Shown: in pieces, positions 1-13,726 of the stretch
How positions within the stretch are numbered: position 1 is the stretch's first letter
Layout of the letters: every line of letters begins with the position of its first letter
Source of the DNA: Ephydatia muelleri
Lineage: Eukaryota > Porifera > Demospongiae > Spongillida > Spongillidae
DNA length: 64,000 bases
Direction: 5' to 3'
NCBI GenBank assembly: GCA_013339895.1
Contig: JABACO010000020.1
Coordinates: 6,196,901-6,260,900 of the forward strand
Made by a program: the position numbers and the translations under genes
The notes under the pieces: model-generated
The model's database searches: none
What the model was told of the DNA's origin: nothing
What the model saw: the letters and a program-made list of their open reading frames with translations, nothing else

Positions 1-86
1 ACCATCACAGCAATGCACACACATGCACACACATCACGCACACAACATGCACACACGCACACAACCACCAATGGCTTTGCATCACA

Positions 87-437
87 CTAACCAAAACGAA
101 CCCGTCTTCTAAGATTAGTGATCGTCCTTTGCAGTCCCCAAGCAATACTCATCCCTGTCCCCATCGAAGGTGACCGCCGCACTCCAGCAAGGACCTTTGC
201 AAGAATGCCGGCTAGCCTCTCCTCCTCTATGGTAATCTCTCTGTTGGTGGAGGAGAGGATTGGAGGCCATGGTGAACCCTTTAACGGTACCATGTGAGAT
301 GATGAGTTGCCATAGTTTTAAGAATGCTCCCCTACACACATACACACATACATGCACACACATATACACACAACACACATACATACACACACACACACAT
401 GCACACAAACACACATACATACACACTAGCACACCCT

Positions 438-511
<74 letters not shown>

Positions 512-2271
512 TATACAGTGTATGTGCTAAGCACCAATACATACTCTTCAGTTTCCAAGGGGTTACTGGACAAGAAGTTAATAACAGAGCTCTTCCGCAC
601 GACTGGTTGGGGTTGCTGCTCTTGAGACTGTGCTTCAGAGTACCTGCCAAGTTAGAGGAGGAGGCAGCTTTTAGGTGTGTGCACATACACACACACATTA
701 CAAGTATACACAGTGTACACGTACTGTAACAAAGAAAATACACATCTGGTGTGTCTAAAGTATTTTAGCATAAGCCCATAAACACACAGCTGTGCGGTCA
801 CACTTCACCTGCCCCCTACCTCCCCCAAGTCACATTTGTACATTCTCACATCCCCCTGCGTGTAAACATATAGCCCAGCGCAAACAGCACTGCCCATGGA
901 CCAGCAGCCATGCATAACCCGATCTGCATAGCTTCGCCGCCAGATGTCAAGTGATGCGTGCACAATGGAAACTCTGTCCAACGAATGCACTTAAAGACAG
1001 ATTAGCAAGCCCAGAGGCATGAAAGGGAGGAGGAGGAGGATACAAAACTTTACCACTGAACAAGCTCTAAAACATGCCCACTCACTGCTATGACAACACA
1101 AGGCAATGGCCACTACAATGACATCTTCTTTTCCCCCTCCATCTTACAACATCTCAACATGATATCACCAGGAAAGGTGGGACCATCTTCTAAAGGTGGA
1201 TCTATGACCTGCTATGGCCTCCATCAAAGGCCATAATGGAAAGGCAGGCGGCCTCCATCAAAGGCCATAATGAAGGCGGGTGGCCATTAAGGCTTCTGTG
1301 GAGGGTCATCCATACCAAGTAAACTCCACATGGAGATATGTTATTCAAAGATACGTAAATACCCCAAACAATGTCTATTTTCGTACACATTGCATGCAAA
1401 TATGCACGCAAATGTGTTTTTACTAGCAGGTGCAGAACAAAAACAGAGTAACAAAAACATTAACTGGAATTCGAAGGTGCCAACTGAAGAGTGCAGTGTT
1501 CAAAAGGTTAAAGAGAATATAGCTTATCGGTGCCACATACTTGGAGAACTTGATGTGTCCGAAGAGAGCTTCCCGATGAGCGTAGAGGGCCTGGAGGACA
1601 TTGACAGAGATCTGGAGGGTGGGGCTAAACACGATGATCAGGTTCAGCACGTTCATCTTGTTCTGTTGAGACTGTATGGGAGGGGGACGATTATAAAGGT
1701 CAGGGTCCAAGCAGTGTATGTGTGTGTATGTGTGTAGGTGTGTGTGTGAGGTGTATGTTTGTGTAGGTGTGTGTGTTTAGACATGTGGGTGTGTGTATGT
1801 GTGCGTATGTGCATGTGTGTACATGCACAGTGTAGGTATGTGTGTTTGTGTGTGTGTGGTAGATGTGCGTATGGCACAAATGTACATGTGTGTTTGTGTA
1901 CATACTGTGTGTGTTGTATGTAGTGTCTATGTGTGTGTATGGGTGTGTGTGTGTTTGTGTACGCTAAGGGAACAGCAGAGGTGGGAAATATACACCCGAA
2001 CACAATAAACACTTCCCATTTAGTGGCAACAACACACCACACCCACCTTCTCATCACACCCACACCACAACCCACACCACACCCGACTTCAAAGGACAAA
2101 CCTCCAAAAGAAAATCTATTTCTAGTGTCCAGACTCACGTGGTCAGCGATGTGCTTCATGTGTACGACAAGCCATCCAATCACAAGGCGGCTGGAGGGGG
2201 GAAGCTCCGAGAGCAGTAGCTGCAGCAGGGCACACTGGTCCTCTGAAGACAGCTCCCTTGCTGCAAGCATT

Positions 2272-2306
<35 letters not shown>

Positions 2307-2389
2307 TTATATGTGTGTGTACATGCATTATGTGTGTATGTGAATTTATATGGGTGGATGTGTGCGCATGTGTGGATATACGCGTGCAT

Positions 2390-2444
<55 letters not shown>

Positions 2445-4255
2445 ATTGCAAGTGTGGGTGTACTATACATTCCTACAGTGAAGTTACACACGTTCAATGT
2501 GGGCATGCAAATCTCATGCATTGGCAGGGTTGAGAACAAGTCGCTGCTTTCCTCCATCATGTAAGCGGGTGCACATCAAATGCCACTAGGAAGTGTGTAC
2601 TATGTTGTTTGTGCACATGTGTGTGTGCATACATAGGTGTGTGCATTGTGCACACAAGTCACTGCACTGGCATGTGACCTGACTGAACCTTCCATTAGAC
2701 ACAGGCATTAAACCAAGGCTTTTGTCTAAACCAAGGCCCTTGTCGCTAAACCATAGGCCCTTGTCATTAAACCATAGGCCCTTGTCATTAAACCAAGGCC
2801 CTTGTCATTAAACCAAGGCTCTTGTCATTAAACCAAGGCTCTTGTCATTAAACCAAGGCTCTTGTCCATTAAACCAAGGCTCTTGTCATTAAACCAAGGC
2901 TCTTGTGATTAAACCAAGGCTCTTGTGACTAAACCAAGGCCACGCACAAGTATACGCACACATTGCAGTAGTTAGTTAACTGTGTGTGCGATGGGCAAAG
3001 TGGTCCCTCCCATTGAGCCACTAACCTGTGGCTGCCTCGAACCTTGAGGTCAGCTTTGTTGGTACCAGAGGCTCAGGTAGCATGCGGAAGTACAGCTTGA
3101 GCAGACTAGCCACCACGTTGGGATCGTAATCTGTAAAATCCACTGACTCACCTGAAAACAAAGAAGGGTACAGTTGGTTATAAGAGAGCGGGGGGGGAGG
3201 GGGGGGGGGGGGAGAGAGAGAGGAAGAAGGAAACCAGCAGCGGGAAAAGTGCGGGAAGTGACACCAGTGCATGTGAATATAAACATAGGAATGTACTCCT
3301 TACCACTCTATGTTGTAGTACACATGTAGTGCATTATGTAAAAGTAATAATTATTAACCCTACTGCACAAAGAAAATGGTTGGGACATACTGCAGTGCCC
3401 GAAAGTGTGTGATATTGCGATGCCCCTACATGTTAGCCGGTACCGTGTGTGCTTGTGACGTACATAGTGCTTGTGTTGTGCAAATTTGCTTATATGTGTG
3501 TATGTGCATGTGTGTTCACAAGATGGTCCTATTCACCTTTATCAAACAGAACTCTGGCTGCCTCGATCTTGGACTTCACACCAGCCAGTCGATAGATTCC
3601 TTCTTGTTCCAGTGCTACAATTCAAAAATGGAGAAATACATTTAAAATGAAAGTGAAAGAACAGTATACAAGGTATTTCCAACCAAATATAATCCTTCTC
3701 TGTAAAACAAAATTCAGACAGAATAAAATGCCACCAAAAGGCCTGAAGTTACACACACAGCACAGACACACATACAAACACACACACAGACAGACACGGC
3801 ACACACACACACAGAGACACACAGACACACACAGACACACTCAGACACACACACAGACACACAAACGAGACACACAAACGAGACACACAAACGAGACACA
3901 CACAGCCCACACAGCAAATGCTTAGAAACCAGTCAAAATACATTAACATCAGTGTTACATGACCCCATCCCCAGCCCTCTTCCAACTCATCCCCAGCCTC
4001 TTCCAACCCATCCCCAGCCCTCTTCCGACTCATCCCCAGCCCTCTTCCGACTCATCCCCAGCCCTCTTCCGACTCATCCCCAGCCCTCTTCCGACTCATC
4101 CCAAGCCCCATCCCAAGCCCTCTTCTGACCCATCCCCAGCCCTCTTCCGACTCATCCCCAGCCCTCTTCCGACCAATCCCCAACCCACTCCTAACCCCTC
4201 TTCCGACCCATCCCCAGACCACTCCACATGGATGGGGTCTGACCACCAGCTAAAG

Positions 4256-4288
<33 letters not shown>

Positions 4289-4411
4289 ATTCCCTCCAAA
4301 CATCAAATGGCAGCAACACCTCTGGGACCAGCCAATCTACAAGTGCATACCACTGACACTGAACCACGGCCACTTCTATGTGGTTACGTATATAGCCTCT
4401 CAGGTGTGCGC

Positions 4412-4489
<78 letters not shown>

Positions 4490-7400
4490 ACACACTGATG
4501 AGAACAAGCCAAAGATACAGCCTAACCTGCCACAGCATTCACCTGGACACGGTACACCTCTCCGGTTCTCCAATTTTATGCTACTACTATACTCTGCATG
4601 CGTTTACACCCCCACCATCTGCCCCCACCATCACATGGCCACCTTACTTTAGACCCTTTGTGCAACTGCTTAGGCAGCTGGCTAGACTGTATTGACACAT
4701 TAATTTCCACATCTGAAGAGAAGAATCAGACAATCACACCTACCACACCTGTAGCAATGTTTCACATCCACAGCAGTATCTAATTGCTTCCCCATTTTCC
4801 CCACTGACAGGTGAGTCTGAGGCACACAAAGGATTCCACGATACAGGAATGCACATGATTACAACTGCAGACTAGCATAGACACACACACTAGCTTGACT
4901 GGTTACACAATATTGAAATCTTTACAATTGTTCAACAGGTTACTAACAGCAAGTAAATTTATTATAGCCAAAGTAAACAATGCATTATGAAGCACAATTA
5001 TCAACAGTTTGTATTATTCACCTGGTTATTAGTTAAGTTCGTTCATGGCTATCTCATTAAATGTAAAACAACTAAATACAGAATCAGATAGACCATGTTG
5101 CGTAACAGTTCAGTTGGCTTGCTTATCCTCTCCACACTGGTGTGGACATATTGTAGCTTTTAAACACTGCACTCCAATACAAATAGGGGTTTTGTAAACC
5201 GTGTGTGTATGTATGCACAAGTCTATGCGAGCCCAGCTGTCAAGCTAGCTCCCATCACAACCTACACATTCCTCGCCCAATCAAGACAGAAGGAAAGAGA
5301 GAAACCGTGCACAAATAGTCCCCCGGAAAGACCACAGTGCTTCCAAGAGAAGTGTGTATTTGCAGAGTAAGGGTTAGCCAGCCACAGGCAATGGGCACAA
5401 AGTATCATAGACCACGGTCCCCCACAAGTCAGCACATCATTGCTGCATAAAGTAATGGCCAGAAGGTCAGAGGGATACACCTAAATCCCCTAGTCCCCAG
5501 CTAGAACAGTCACCAACTAGAACATATCCCCTAGACAGGAACCCTGACCTACAACAAATGAGTTCCTCTCCAAAACTCCCCCCCCCCCCCCCCCCCCCCC
5601 CCCCAGACCCTGCCCTGCCATGTGTGGATCAGGTAAGCTCATACCACTGTCAATGGTGCAAGGACCGAGGGACCTTTGCCAAATGATGCAAAGCCTTGGT
5701 ATTCCAAGCCAGTGCAGCTACACATCTTCCTCTTCCTCCTCTCTCTCTCCTCCTCCAAAAACACACATCCCCATTGAGTATACATGCCCTAGATTCATGT
5801 AGAAAGACCAACATATTGGGAGTTTGTGTGCTAAATAAAGGACCACGGGTGATCGAGGGGTTAGAATGTGCCTAATGAGCTTGGGGATGTGTGTGCCCTT
5901 GTGGAGGGCTGGGTGTGCCTAGAGTGCTTGGGGACGTGTGTGTCAAGTGAGGACATGTGTGTCAAGTGAGGACGTGTGTGTCAAGTGAGGACGTGGGTGT
6001 CAAGTGAGGACGTGTGTGTCAAGTGAGGACGTGTGTGTCAAGTGAGGACGTGTGTGTCAAGTGAGGACGTGTGTGTCAAGTGAGGACGTGTGTGTCAAGT
6101 GAGGACGTGTGTGTCAAGTGGGGACGTGTGTGTCAAGTGGGGACGTGTGTGTCAAGTGGGGACGTGTGTGTCAAGTGGGGACGTGTGTGTCAAGTGAGGA
6201 CGTGTGTGTCAAGTGAGGACGTGGGTCTTCACAGTCCAGTGACCTCTCACCATTGTCTTCGATGAAATCGATGCACTGGCGAAACACGGTTGGAAGCTCA
6301 ATGCCGTCTGAGCCAAGCCTGCTCCTCTCAATGGCTGTCTCCAAAGGTACCCAAACACAGTGCTGTCTCCTAATGGTGGCCAATAGCGCAAGCAATGAAG
6401 TTGCTATAGTGTGTACACAGCACCAGGAAACAGACCAGATAAAGTTAAGAGATTAGGAAGGAGGGGGGGAGGAGATGGGGATAGGGAGGGGGGGAGAGGG
6501 GGATGGGGAGAGAGGAGGGAGGGAGAGAGGGGAAGGAGGGGAGAGAGAGAGGGGGAGAGAGAGAAGGGGAGAGAAGAGAGGGGGAAGGGGAGGGAGAGAC
6601 GGGAGAGAGGGGCAAGGGGAGGGGAGAGAGGGGAATGGAGGGAGATGGGGGAGGAGAGTGGCAGTAGAGCAGAGGGAGAATGTGAGAGGAAGAGAGGATA
6701 AAGATTGAGGAGGAGAGAGATTGAGTGAAGACAGACAAAGGCAATAGACACAAGGCAGTAGGATGGAGAAAGAGATAGGTCATGCATTTTAAGTTGATAG
6801 TTTGATAGTAAGACAATTATCTGAATAGGATGAGTAATAAACACTTCACTCTGATGACCAATCCAAGTTCCAGTCACATAAATTGTTAAAAATCCATTGC
6901 ACAAGCAGCAAATGTTCACATAATACAAACATACACACAAAATTAATGGCTTCTTCACAAAAACCCATACAAGTCATCATAGTCTGCCAGAAACAATGAT
7001 TACATCACTGAATATGCAAATGTTTGGCACACACACACACACGCACGCACACACACACACACACACAAATGTGATCACAGAGCATACCCTACAGTACAAA
7101 TGAGCGTACCACATTACAGACACAGGCCACTCTCCCTGTGTGTAAGCACAACTACACGAGCACATATTTTACGCGCACTTCACTCATGCGCGCACACACA
7201 CACACACACACCACACACGGACACACATACGCCATATACACGCACAACACACACACACATGCACACTCACACACCCTCGGTCGCGCGTGCATAAATTTGC
7301 AAACCTTTTTTCTTTTTATTCTTAATCTTTCGTTTGAAGCTACCAATGTTCCATGTTCTCTTCAAAAAACTCTTCTTCGGTTTAACAGATTTGGCGCTGG

Positions 7401-7744
7401 AAAACGGAATGAAGCAATGCGACCACCGCCAAAAAAATAAAAAATAATAACTAAAAAAAAACTGGAACGAGATGCGCCTGGTGTGGCGAGGCGAGCAACA
7501 ACGCGGCCACACAGAGCATTGCGTACCTGAATACTGATGATGAAGTGGAGCCTTCGAGCTCTTCGTTATCAAACAACTTCGCTTGCGTCATCGCTGGGGC
7601 CCGTGGTTTCACCGTCGAAGAACCATTGCTAGGTTCCGCTGCCTGAGGAGCGTCCTGGGCACGCTCCACAGGGTGGCTCTCAGCGTCCGAGTCCGAGGAG
7701 CTATCAAAGCTGTCCGACGTATCTTCGAACATTGCTTGGCTCAT
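87..7744 (-). CDS. RALBP1: RALBP1 (RLIP76)-like RhoGAP protein, 3' end incomplete
   Basis: In its family this is a Ral effector with GTPase-activating activity for Rac/Cdc42, working in endocytosis and membrane transport. Exons joined by matching splice phase: 7744-7527, 7396-7271, 6369-6251, 3614-3537, 3151-3026, 2260-2139, 1662-1541, 643-545 and 240 onward. Exon 1 gives an acidic Ser/Asp-rich N-terminus starting MSQAMFEDTSDSF. Exon 2 is Lys-rich, like the family's basic region. Exons 3-7 form the RhoGAP domain: VFRQCIDFIEDN, the arginine-finger motif EGIYRLAG, NVVASLLKLYFRMLPEPL, IGWLVVHMKHI and NLIIVFSPTLQIS. Exons 8-9 begin the region that precedes the coiled coil (EEERLAGILAKVL). Exon 9 meets a stop at 87 unless it splices earlier, for example at a GTATTG near 150, so the C-terminal Ral-binding coiled coil is not seen. 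The junction between exons 2 and 3 is the least certain. Introns carry many tandem repeats. Confidence 0.85.
325..510. repeat. (CA)n-rich microsatellite in RALBP1 intron 8
   Basis: Mostly CA units with CATA interruptions. On the sense (minus) strand of RALBP1 this is a GU-rich tract beginning soon after the 5' splice site at 544. Confidence 0.9.
1708..1965. repeat. TG-rich microsatellite in RALBP1 intron 6
   Basis: Imperfect (TG)n with GTAT interruptions. Read on the RALBP1 sense strand it is AC-rich and lies close upstream of the 3' splice site of exon 7 at 1662. Confidence 0.9.
2271..2443. repeat. Two (TG)n tracts beside the acceptor of RALBP1 exon 6
   Basis: Pure (TG)n at about 2271-2302 and 2393-2443, linked by TG/TA-rich sequence. 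On the sense strand the first is an AC tract ending about 10 bases before the acceptor at 2261. Confidence 0.9.
2703..2945. repeat. About 20-bp tandem repeat, about 12 copies
   Basis: Unit close to ATTAAACCAAGGCTCTTGTC, with the older copies (GGCCC instead of GGCTC) at the left end. It lies in RALBP1 intron 5. Confidence 0.9.
3750..3905. repeat. CA/CAGA microsatellite
   Basis: CACAGACA-type repeat ending in four copies of a 13-bp variant (ACACACAAACGAG). It lies in RALBP1 intron 3. Confidence 0.85.
3963..4290. repeat. About 22-bp minisatellite followed by a poly-C tract
   Basis: About 11 copies of a unit close to CCCAGCCCTCTTCCGACTCAT at 3963-4215. A run of about 32 C follows at 4257-4288, which is poly-G on the RALBP1 sense strand. 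No gene content. Confidence 0.9.
4409..4489. repeat. (GT)n microsatellite
   Basis: Nearly pure GT repeat of about 80 bases in RALBP1 intron 3. Confidence 0.95.
5577..5604. repeat. Poly-C tract
   Basis: Run of about 28 C in RALBP1 intron 3. The length is likely uncertain in any assembly. Confidence 0.9.
5941..6228. repeat. 19-bp minisatellite, about 15 copies
   Basis: Unit GTCAAGTGAGGACGTGTGT, with GTGGGG variants in a central block of four or five copies. It ends about 20 bases from the 5' splice site of RALBP1 exon 3 (6251), so it occupies the very start of that intron on the sense strand. Confidence 0.95.
6455..6715. repeat. Purine-rich (GGGAGA)n tract
   Basis: About 260 bases almost without pyrimidines on the plus strand. 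On the RALBP1 sense strand it is a long pyrimidine tract upstream of the exon 3 acceptor at 6370. Confidence 0.85.
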
Positions 7745-7966
7745 CTCATGGAGCCTGCAATCCCCTAATATTTAATACAAGCGTTTGCTTCGGTGAATTA
7801 GGTTTACGGTGTCGTTCCATGAAACCCTGAAACTGCCCCTTCTGTTTTTTTGCATGTTGTGGATTACTGTATGCCCTACTCCCTTCTTCACCCTTCCTTC
7901 CCTCTTCCCTACCCGCGAAAACTCCGCTGGCATTTATTTATTTAGTATGCATAGGCATGTGCACAA

Positions 7967-8220
7967 AACTAAAAACATTCTGTATGAGAAAGTTGATGGT
8001 ATATAGGATTTGAAAGCAATAGTGGTGTAAAAAACAAGGAAACAAGGGTCTAACAATAAGGGAAAATGTAATAGTCCTATATTTAGCACACGTACCTACA
8101 CATGTGCTAAATATAGGACCACGACCCTTATTGTTAGACCCTTGTTTCCTTGCTTTTTACACCACTATTGCCTTCAAATCCTATATATCGTCAACTTTCT
8201 CATAGAGAATGTTTTTAGTT
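7967..8220. mobile_element. Foldback/MITE-like hairpin element
   Basis: The two arms, about 7967-8088 and 8098-8220, are near-perfect inverted copies. The sequence from AACTAAAAACATTC inward through AAACAAGGGTCTAACAATAAGGG recurs as its reverse complement on the right, with only scattered mismatches and a loop of roughly ten bases around 8093. There is no coding potential. Size and structure fit a non-autonomous inverted-repeat transposon. No clear target-site duplication is visible, so the family cannot be named. Confidence 0.75.
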
Positions 8221-10123
8221 ACTTGTTTCATGGATTTCATTCATATGATTGTCATGCAAAGTACCATGGAAGTTGTGCAAAAATCTCGTTCCCAGACCTT
8301 AAAAAAACATACATCGCTGTTTACAGCAGCATAATAGGCCACACCGTCTCGTCCTCCATTGCCTTGACCACATCCTCTTTCCCATCCTCGTCCTCTGATA
8401 AGTTTGCAATCTCCTCATACCTGGATCATCCTAATAGAAGGACGCTATGGTTGGGAGCTCTGAAACAGAAAAGTCACATGATGATATACATATCCTCAGT
8501 ATGATCTTACCCTGGTGCAACGTCACTACCTGCTATCTTAATTGCATTCACATCATGTAGAAATTCACCTGCCTTATTTTCTATGCTTTCTCAGTGTCTT
8601 ATTTATAGCAATGCAACTGCACTATTGACTAACATCAATAACAGCTGCAAACGATGGGTGAGTCTTGCAAAAGGCATCCTAACAACATATTATTCCTAAG
8701 AATAGCCTTTCTGAGACCACCTTTATACTCCCTTAGCATGCTATACAAACAGAAGTGATGGAGATGAATACATGCATTCAAATTGTGACCACTAAGTGTA
8801 TAGCCCACAAATCGTGTATCTGAAATGCATGAATTCTTAAGCTCATTTAACCTCCTATGCCAATACACAAGGTGGCCCACTATAAATAGAACATAGTGAA
8901 GTTTTAATACAGAAGTCATGCAACCAGATAATCATCCATATGGCTTCATCAATTAACAGGCATATGCCTGGTTATTTTTAAATGGATGGACAGATACACA
9001 TACATGTAGAGACACAAGGTGCCACGTGATCACGTAACATCGATCATACATCGCGTAGTAAGACCATAATATCAATGGTAACAGTAGGTACAGTAGCTAC
9101 CGGTACATTTACGTGTACGACATACCTTTGGGTGACTTTATCGGTAGTACTCTTTCGATGGTATTCCTGTGTATATTTAGCCTCCCCGTATCGCACTCTA
9201 TTCCAGGTTCACAACTCTTCCAATACCGTTGCCTTTTAGCAACCCGTCTTTTTCTGGCTCTGCTTGATACTTTTCAAGTTCAGCGGTCTGCTTCGTTTCT
9301 GGTTCGGCCTACTGCTTGATACTTTTCACGTTCAGCGGTCCGTTTCTTTTCAGGCTCTGCTTTCCGCTTGGTATTACTTTGTTCAGAGGCTAGGCCCGTT
9401 ATTTTTCATCGTAGACCGCATACGTTACATTACTTGCTACTGGCTCCTTAGGCCTTGTAGTTTTCTTGTTTGGTTAAGTCAAAATTCTAAACTAAAACTT
9501 GTGCCAGGAGTCTTGTCAGACAGAAGTAGTGTTTTGTACTACCCAAATCTAATTTGGTAGTCAACTGCCAATGCATAGCTCGAGATCAATTGATCACAAA
9601 AGCCGATCAATTTAAGCTATTGGCGCAATTCTCAGTGTTTCTGTCCCGAGTTATGCGTGGTGAAGAAGGAGATAATTCTGGTAATGGCTACGAGGACGGG
9701 CAGTACCCTTTTGTTCTCTACAACCGCGCGGTTTTGCCACATAAAACCACAACGAAACTGCTTATTTTTGTCTTCTCGTTCGATTTAAACAGCAAGCTAA
9801 ACAATCCGATCGCCGAGAGTCTCGTGATCGTGATCATGTAATTATGATAGAGTTTGTAGGCCTGACCGATAACGGTCAGTAATACAAATAACACACACAA
9901 GCCCTGAACACATACGTGGGAAAGACCATTCAGTCATTTCACCGGTGAAGAATCAAGTACGCGATATTACGTAGTAGTTATAGGCCGTAGGGTATCAGAG
10001 TTCGAAATGATCTGGAGGGACTGTAAGTAAATAAACAAGAATTTCGACAAGGATGAAAACAAATTAATATAATATTTATCAAGGAAGGTCCGATTAGTCC
10101 CACATTGTATCATTTCTCTCCAG
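8221..10123. other. Spacer with no recognised gene
   Basis: AT-rich spacer. Short ORFs (for example 9554-9841) match nothing I recognise and lack supporting splice structure. A short direct duplication (GCTTGATACTTTTCA followed by GTTCAGCGGTC) occurs at about 9263 and 9313. Confidence 0.6.
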
Positions 10124-10259
10124 CAAGATGGTGGGAATGTCATCAATGAGGGAAGGATTGAAATATGCATCAACAATGTGTGGGACACCATCTGTGATGA
10201 CTACTGGAGTGATACTGATGCCAATGTTGCCTGCAGGAAGCTAGGCTTCTCAGGACAAA
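10124..10259 (+). CDS. Orphan SRCR (scavenger receptor cysteine-rich) domain exon
   Basis: A single exon-like stretch encodes about 45 residues. It includes [19 protein letters not shown] and [11 protein letters not shown], the hallmark first half of a group A/B SRCR domain, with its first two cysteines and the WDTICDD core. A good acceptor (TTTCTCTCCAG) precedes it, and a GTATTC donor follows in phase 1. In-frame reading past the donor stops within five codons. SRCR domains occur in secreted or membrane receptors. No partner SRCR exons, signal peptide or start are found nearby, so this is either one exon of a gene with very long introns or a relic. Confidence 0.7.
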
Positions 10260-12301
<2,042 letters not shown>

Positions 12302-12456
12302 AAGACCAGTTGCGGCGCGAAACCATTATCGTATGAATATAGTTACCGTTGCCCAGGTTTATTGTGAAATCATTACTTTGTGTTGGTCGCCATTTTGGTG
12401 GGCAAATTTTTGAGTAGCACAGTGGGCTTCGCCAGAAAATAGCATCGTGTGAAGAA

Positions 12457-12738
12457 ATGAGCTACAGTGATTCGCTGAAGGGACCTGAAAAAGAGCGATA
12501 TGAGCGAAAACTACAGTGTCTATATGGTGTCACGGGTCGGAGCAGCAAGGAGAAGTGCTTAGAAGTTCTTGACCCATACAATATAAGTGTTGAGTTATGG
12601 ATCGATGATGTGTCACGCTGGCCTCCGATAGAGTTTCCTCAAGTTTATACGTATTTGCTAGACACTACTGGAGAATTCACCAGGGAGAAGCTGAAGGTTT
12701 TTAAAAGCCTGCAGGCATACAACTATTGCATAAGGTGA
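12457..12738 (+). CDS. Small conserved hypothetical ORF in the inverted duplication
   Basis: 93 residues starting MSYSDSLKGPEKERYERKL. The second half contains WIDDVSRWPPIEFPQVYTYL and FTREKLKVFKSLQAYNY. As far as I can recall, this arrangement (an aromatic-rich block, then TREKLKAYKSL-AYN) begins a multi-copy family of proteins in non-bilaterian and other animal genomes that continue into SWIM/YqaJ-nuclease-like domains. The downstream part is absent here because the frame stops at 12736. It could be a first exon that splices onward, or a truncated copy. The right arm of the duplication carries the first third of the same ORF in reverse (about 13500-13597), so that copy is broken. Confidence 0.5.
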   Translation: MSYSDSLKGPEKERYERKLQCLYGVTGRSSKEKCLEVLDPYNISVELWIDDVSRWPPIEFPQVYTYLLDTTGEFTREKLKVFKSLQAYNYCIR

Positions 12739-13484
12739 AGAATATGTTACGTTTTCACGAGCAAGTGGATATATAGGCTTTAAATTGAAATCGTGCCACA
12801 GAGCCAACTACAGAGGACGTTATACAACCTTTCCGATGATCAAACCAGAGCACAGAACTAGATTGTGGAACCAGTAGATTTCTCAAGGAAACTAGCTAGT
12901 TCTTCATGTGATGGTAGACAACTTGAATCTTGATAGACGAAGAACTTGAGAGACAGTACAAGACATGTATTTGGCTGCATAGTAAGATGTTAATGTTGGA
13001 AGAAGCTCAGGTTCTATAGCACAGGCAGACTTGGACAGTGTACAAGTAGGCACTGGCACAGGATACCCAGGAACAACAGTAAATATTGCTGCAGGATTTG
13101 TGTAAAGTGTCATACAACATTTAGAGTTAAGGAATGACCCAGAATGAGATGTGGAGGAACAAGGGTTTAGTGGGTTGGAGGTGAAGCATTCATCCCAGCT
13201 TCTCTGAGCCTAGGGAGGTTCAAACTGATGTCAGAAACAGGACATGTTTCAACCTACAAAAGAAGAATGTATTGTAAGCTAATGCTACTTACTGTGCAAC
13301 TCAATTATCTTCTTAGAATATGCCTGGTTCCACAAGCATGGTTGTGATGTGCATGTTCTGATGCAATTTCAAGCCTGATGCAAGCTTCTGCATGCCTTAA
13401 AAAGTCAGTATGGCAGCAACGTGTGAACAAACCTCACCAAGTCTGTAATGTAAACCTTGTGCATCCAGGGTCAAGAACTTCTAC

Positions 13485-13597
13485 GCACTTCTTGACCCGT
13501 GACACCATATAGACACTGTAGTTTTCGCTCATATCGCTCTTTTTCAGGTCCCTTCAGCGAATCACTGTAGCTCATTTCTTCACACGATGCTATTTTC
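13485..13597 (-). pseudogene. Broken inverted copy of the 12457 ORF
   Basis: The reverse strand reads the same ATG and about 30 codons as the left-arm ORF, to the GVTGR segment. It then loses similarity after a deletion where the duplication ends. The C-terminal two thirds are missing, so it is not a working copy. Confidence 0.65.
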
Positions 13598-13726
13598 TGG
13601 CGAAGCCCACTGTGCTACTCAAAAATTTGCCCACCAAAATGGCGACCAACACAAAGTAATGATTTCACTGGGCAACGGTAACTATATTCATACGATAATG
13701 GTTTCGCGCCGCAAAGTCTGGTCTAA

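Larger units (their letters stand above)
12302..13726. mobile_element. 1.4-kb inverted duplication with 0.9-kb loop
   Basis: About 274 bases at 12302-12575 recur as a reverse complement at 13468-13726. Identity is high, with a short internal deletion in the right arm just after GGTGTCACGGGTC. The arms include the promoter-side sequence and the start of the ORF at 12457. The roughly 890-base loop (12576-13467) holds the rest of that ORF and otherwise no recognised gene. The layout suggests a foldback transposon or a local inverted gene duplication. Terminal motifs and target duplications are not clear. Confidence 0.7.

Noticed and set aside
940..1010. Possible RALBP1 exon with an IRWTEF segment
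   Set aside because: Its acceptor gives the wrong phase after exon 7 and leads to a stop, whereas the exon at 643-545 fits exactly.
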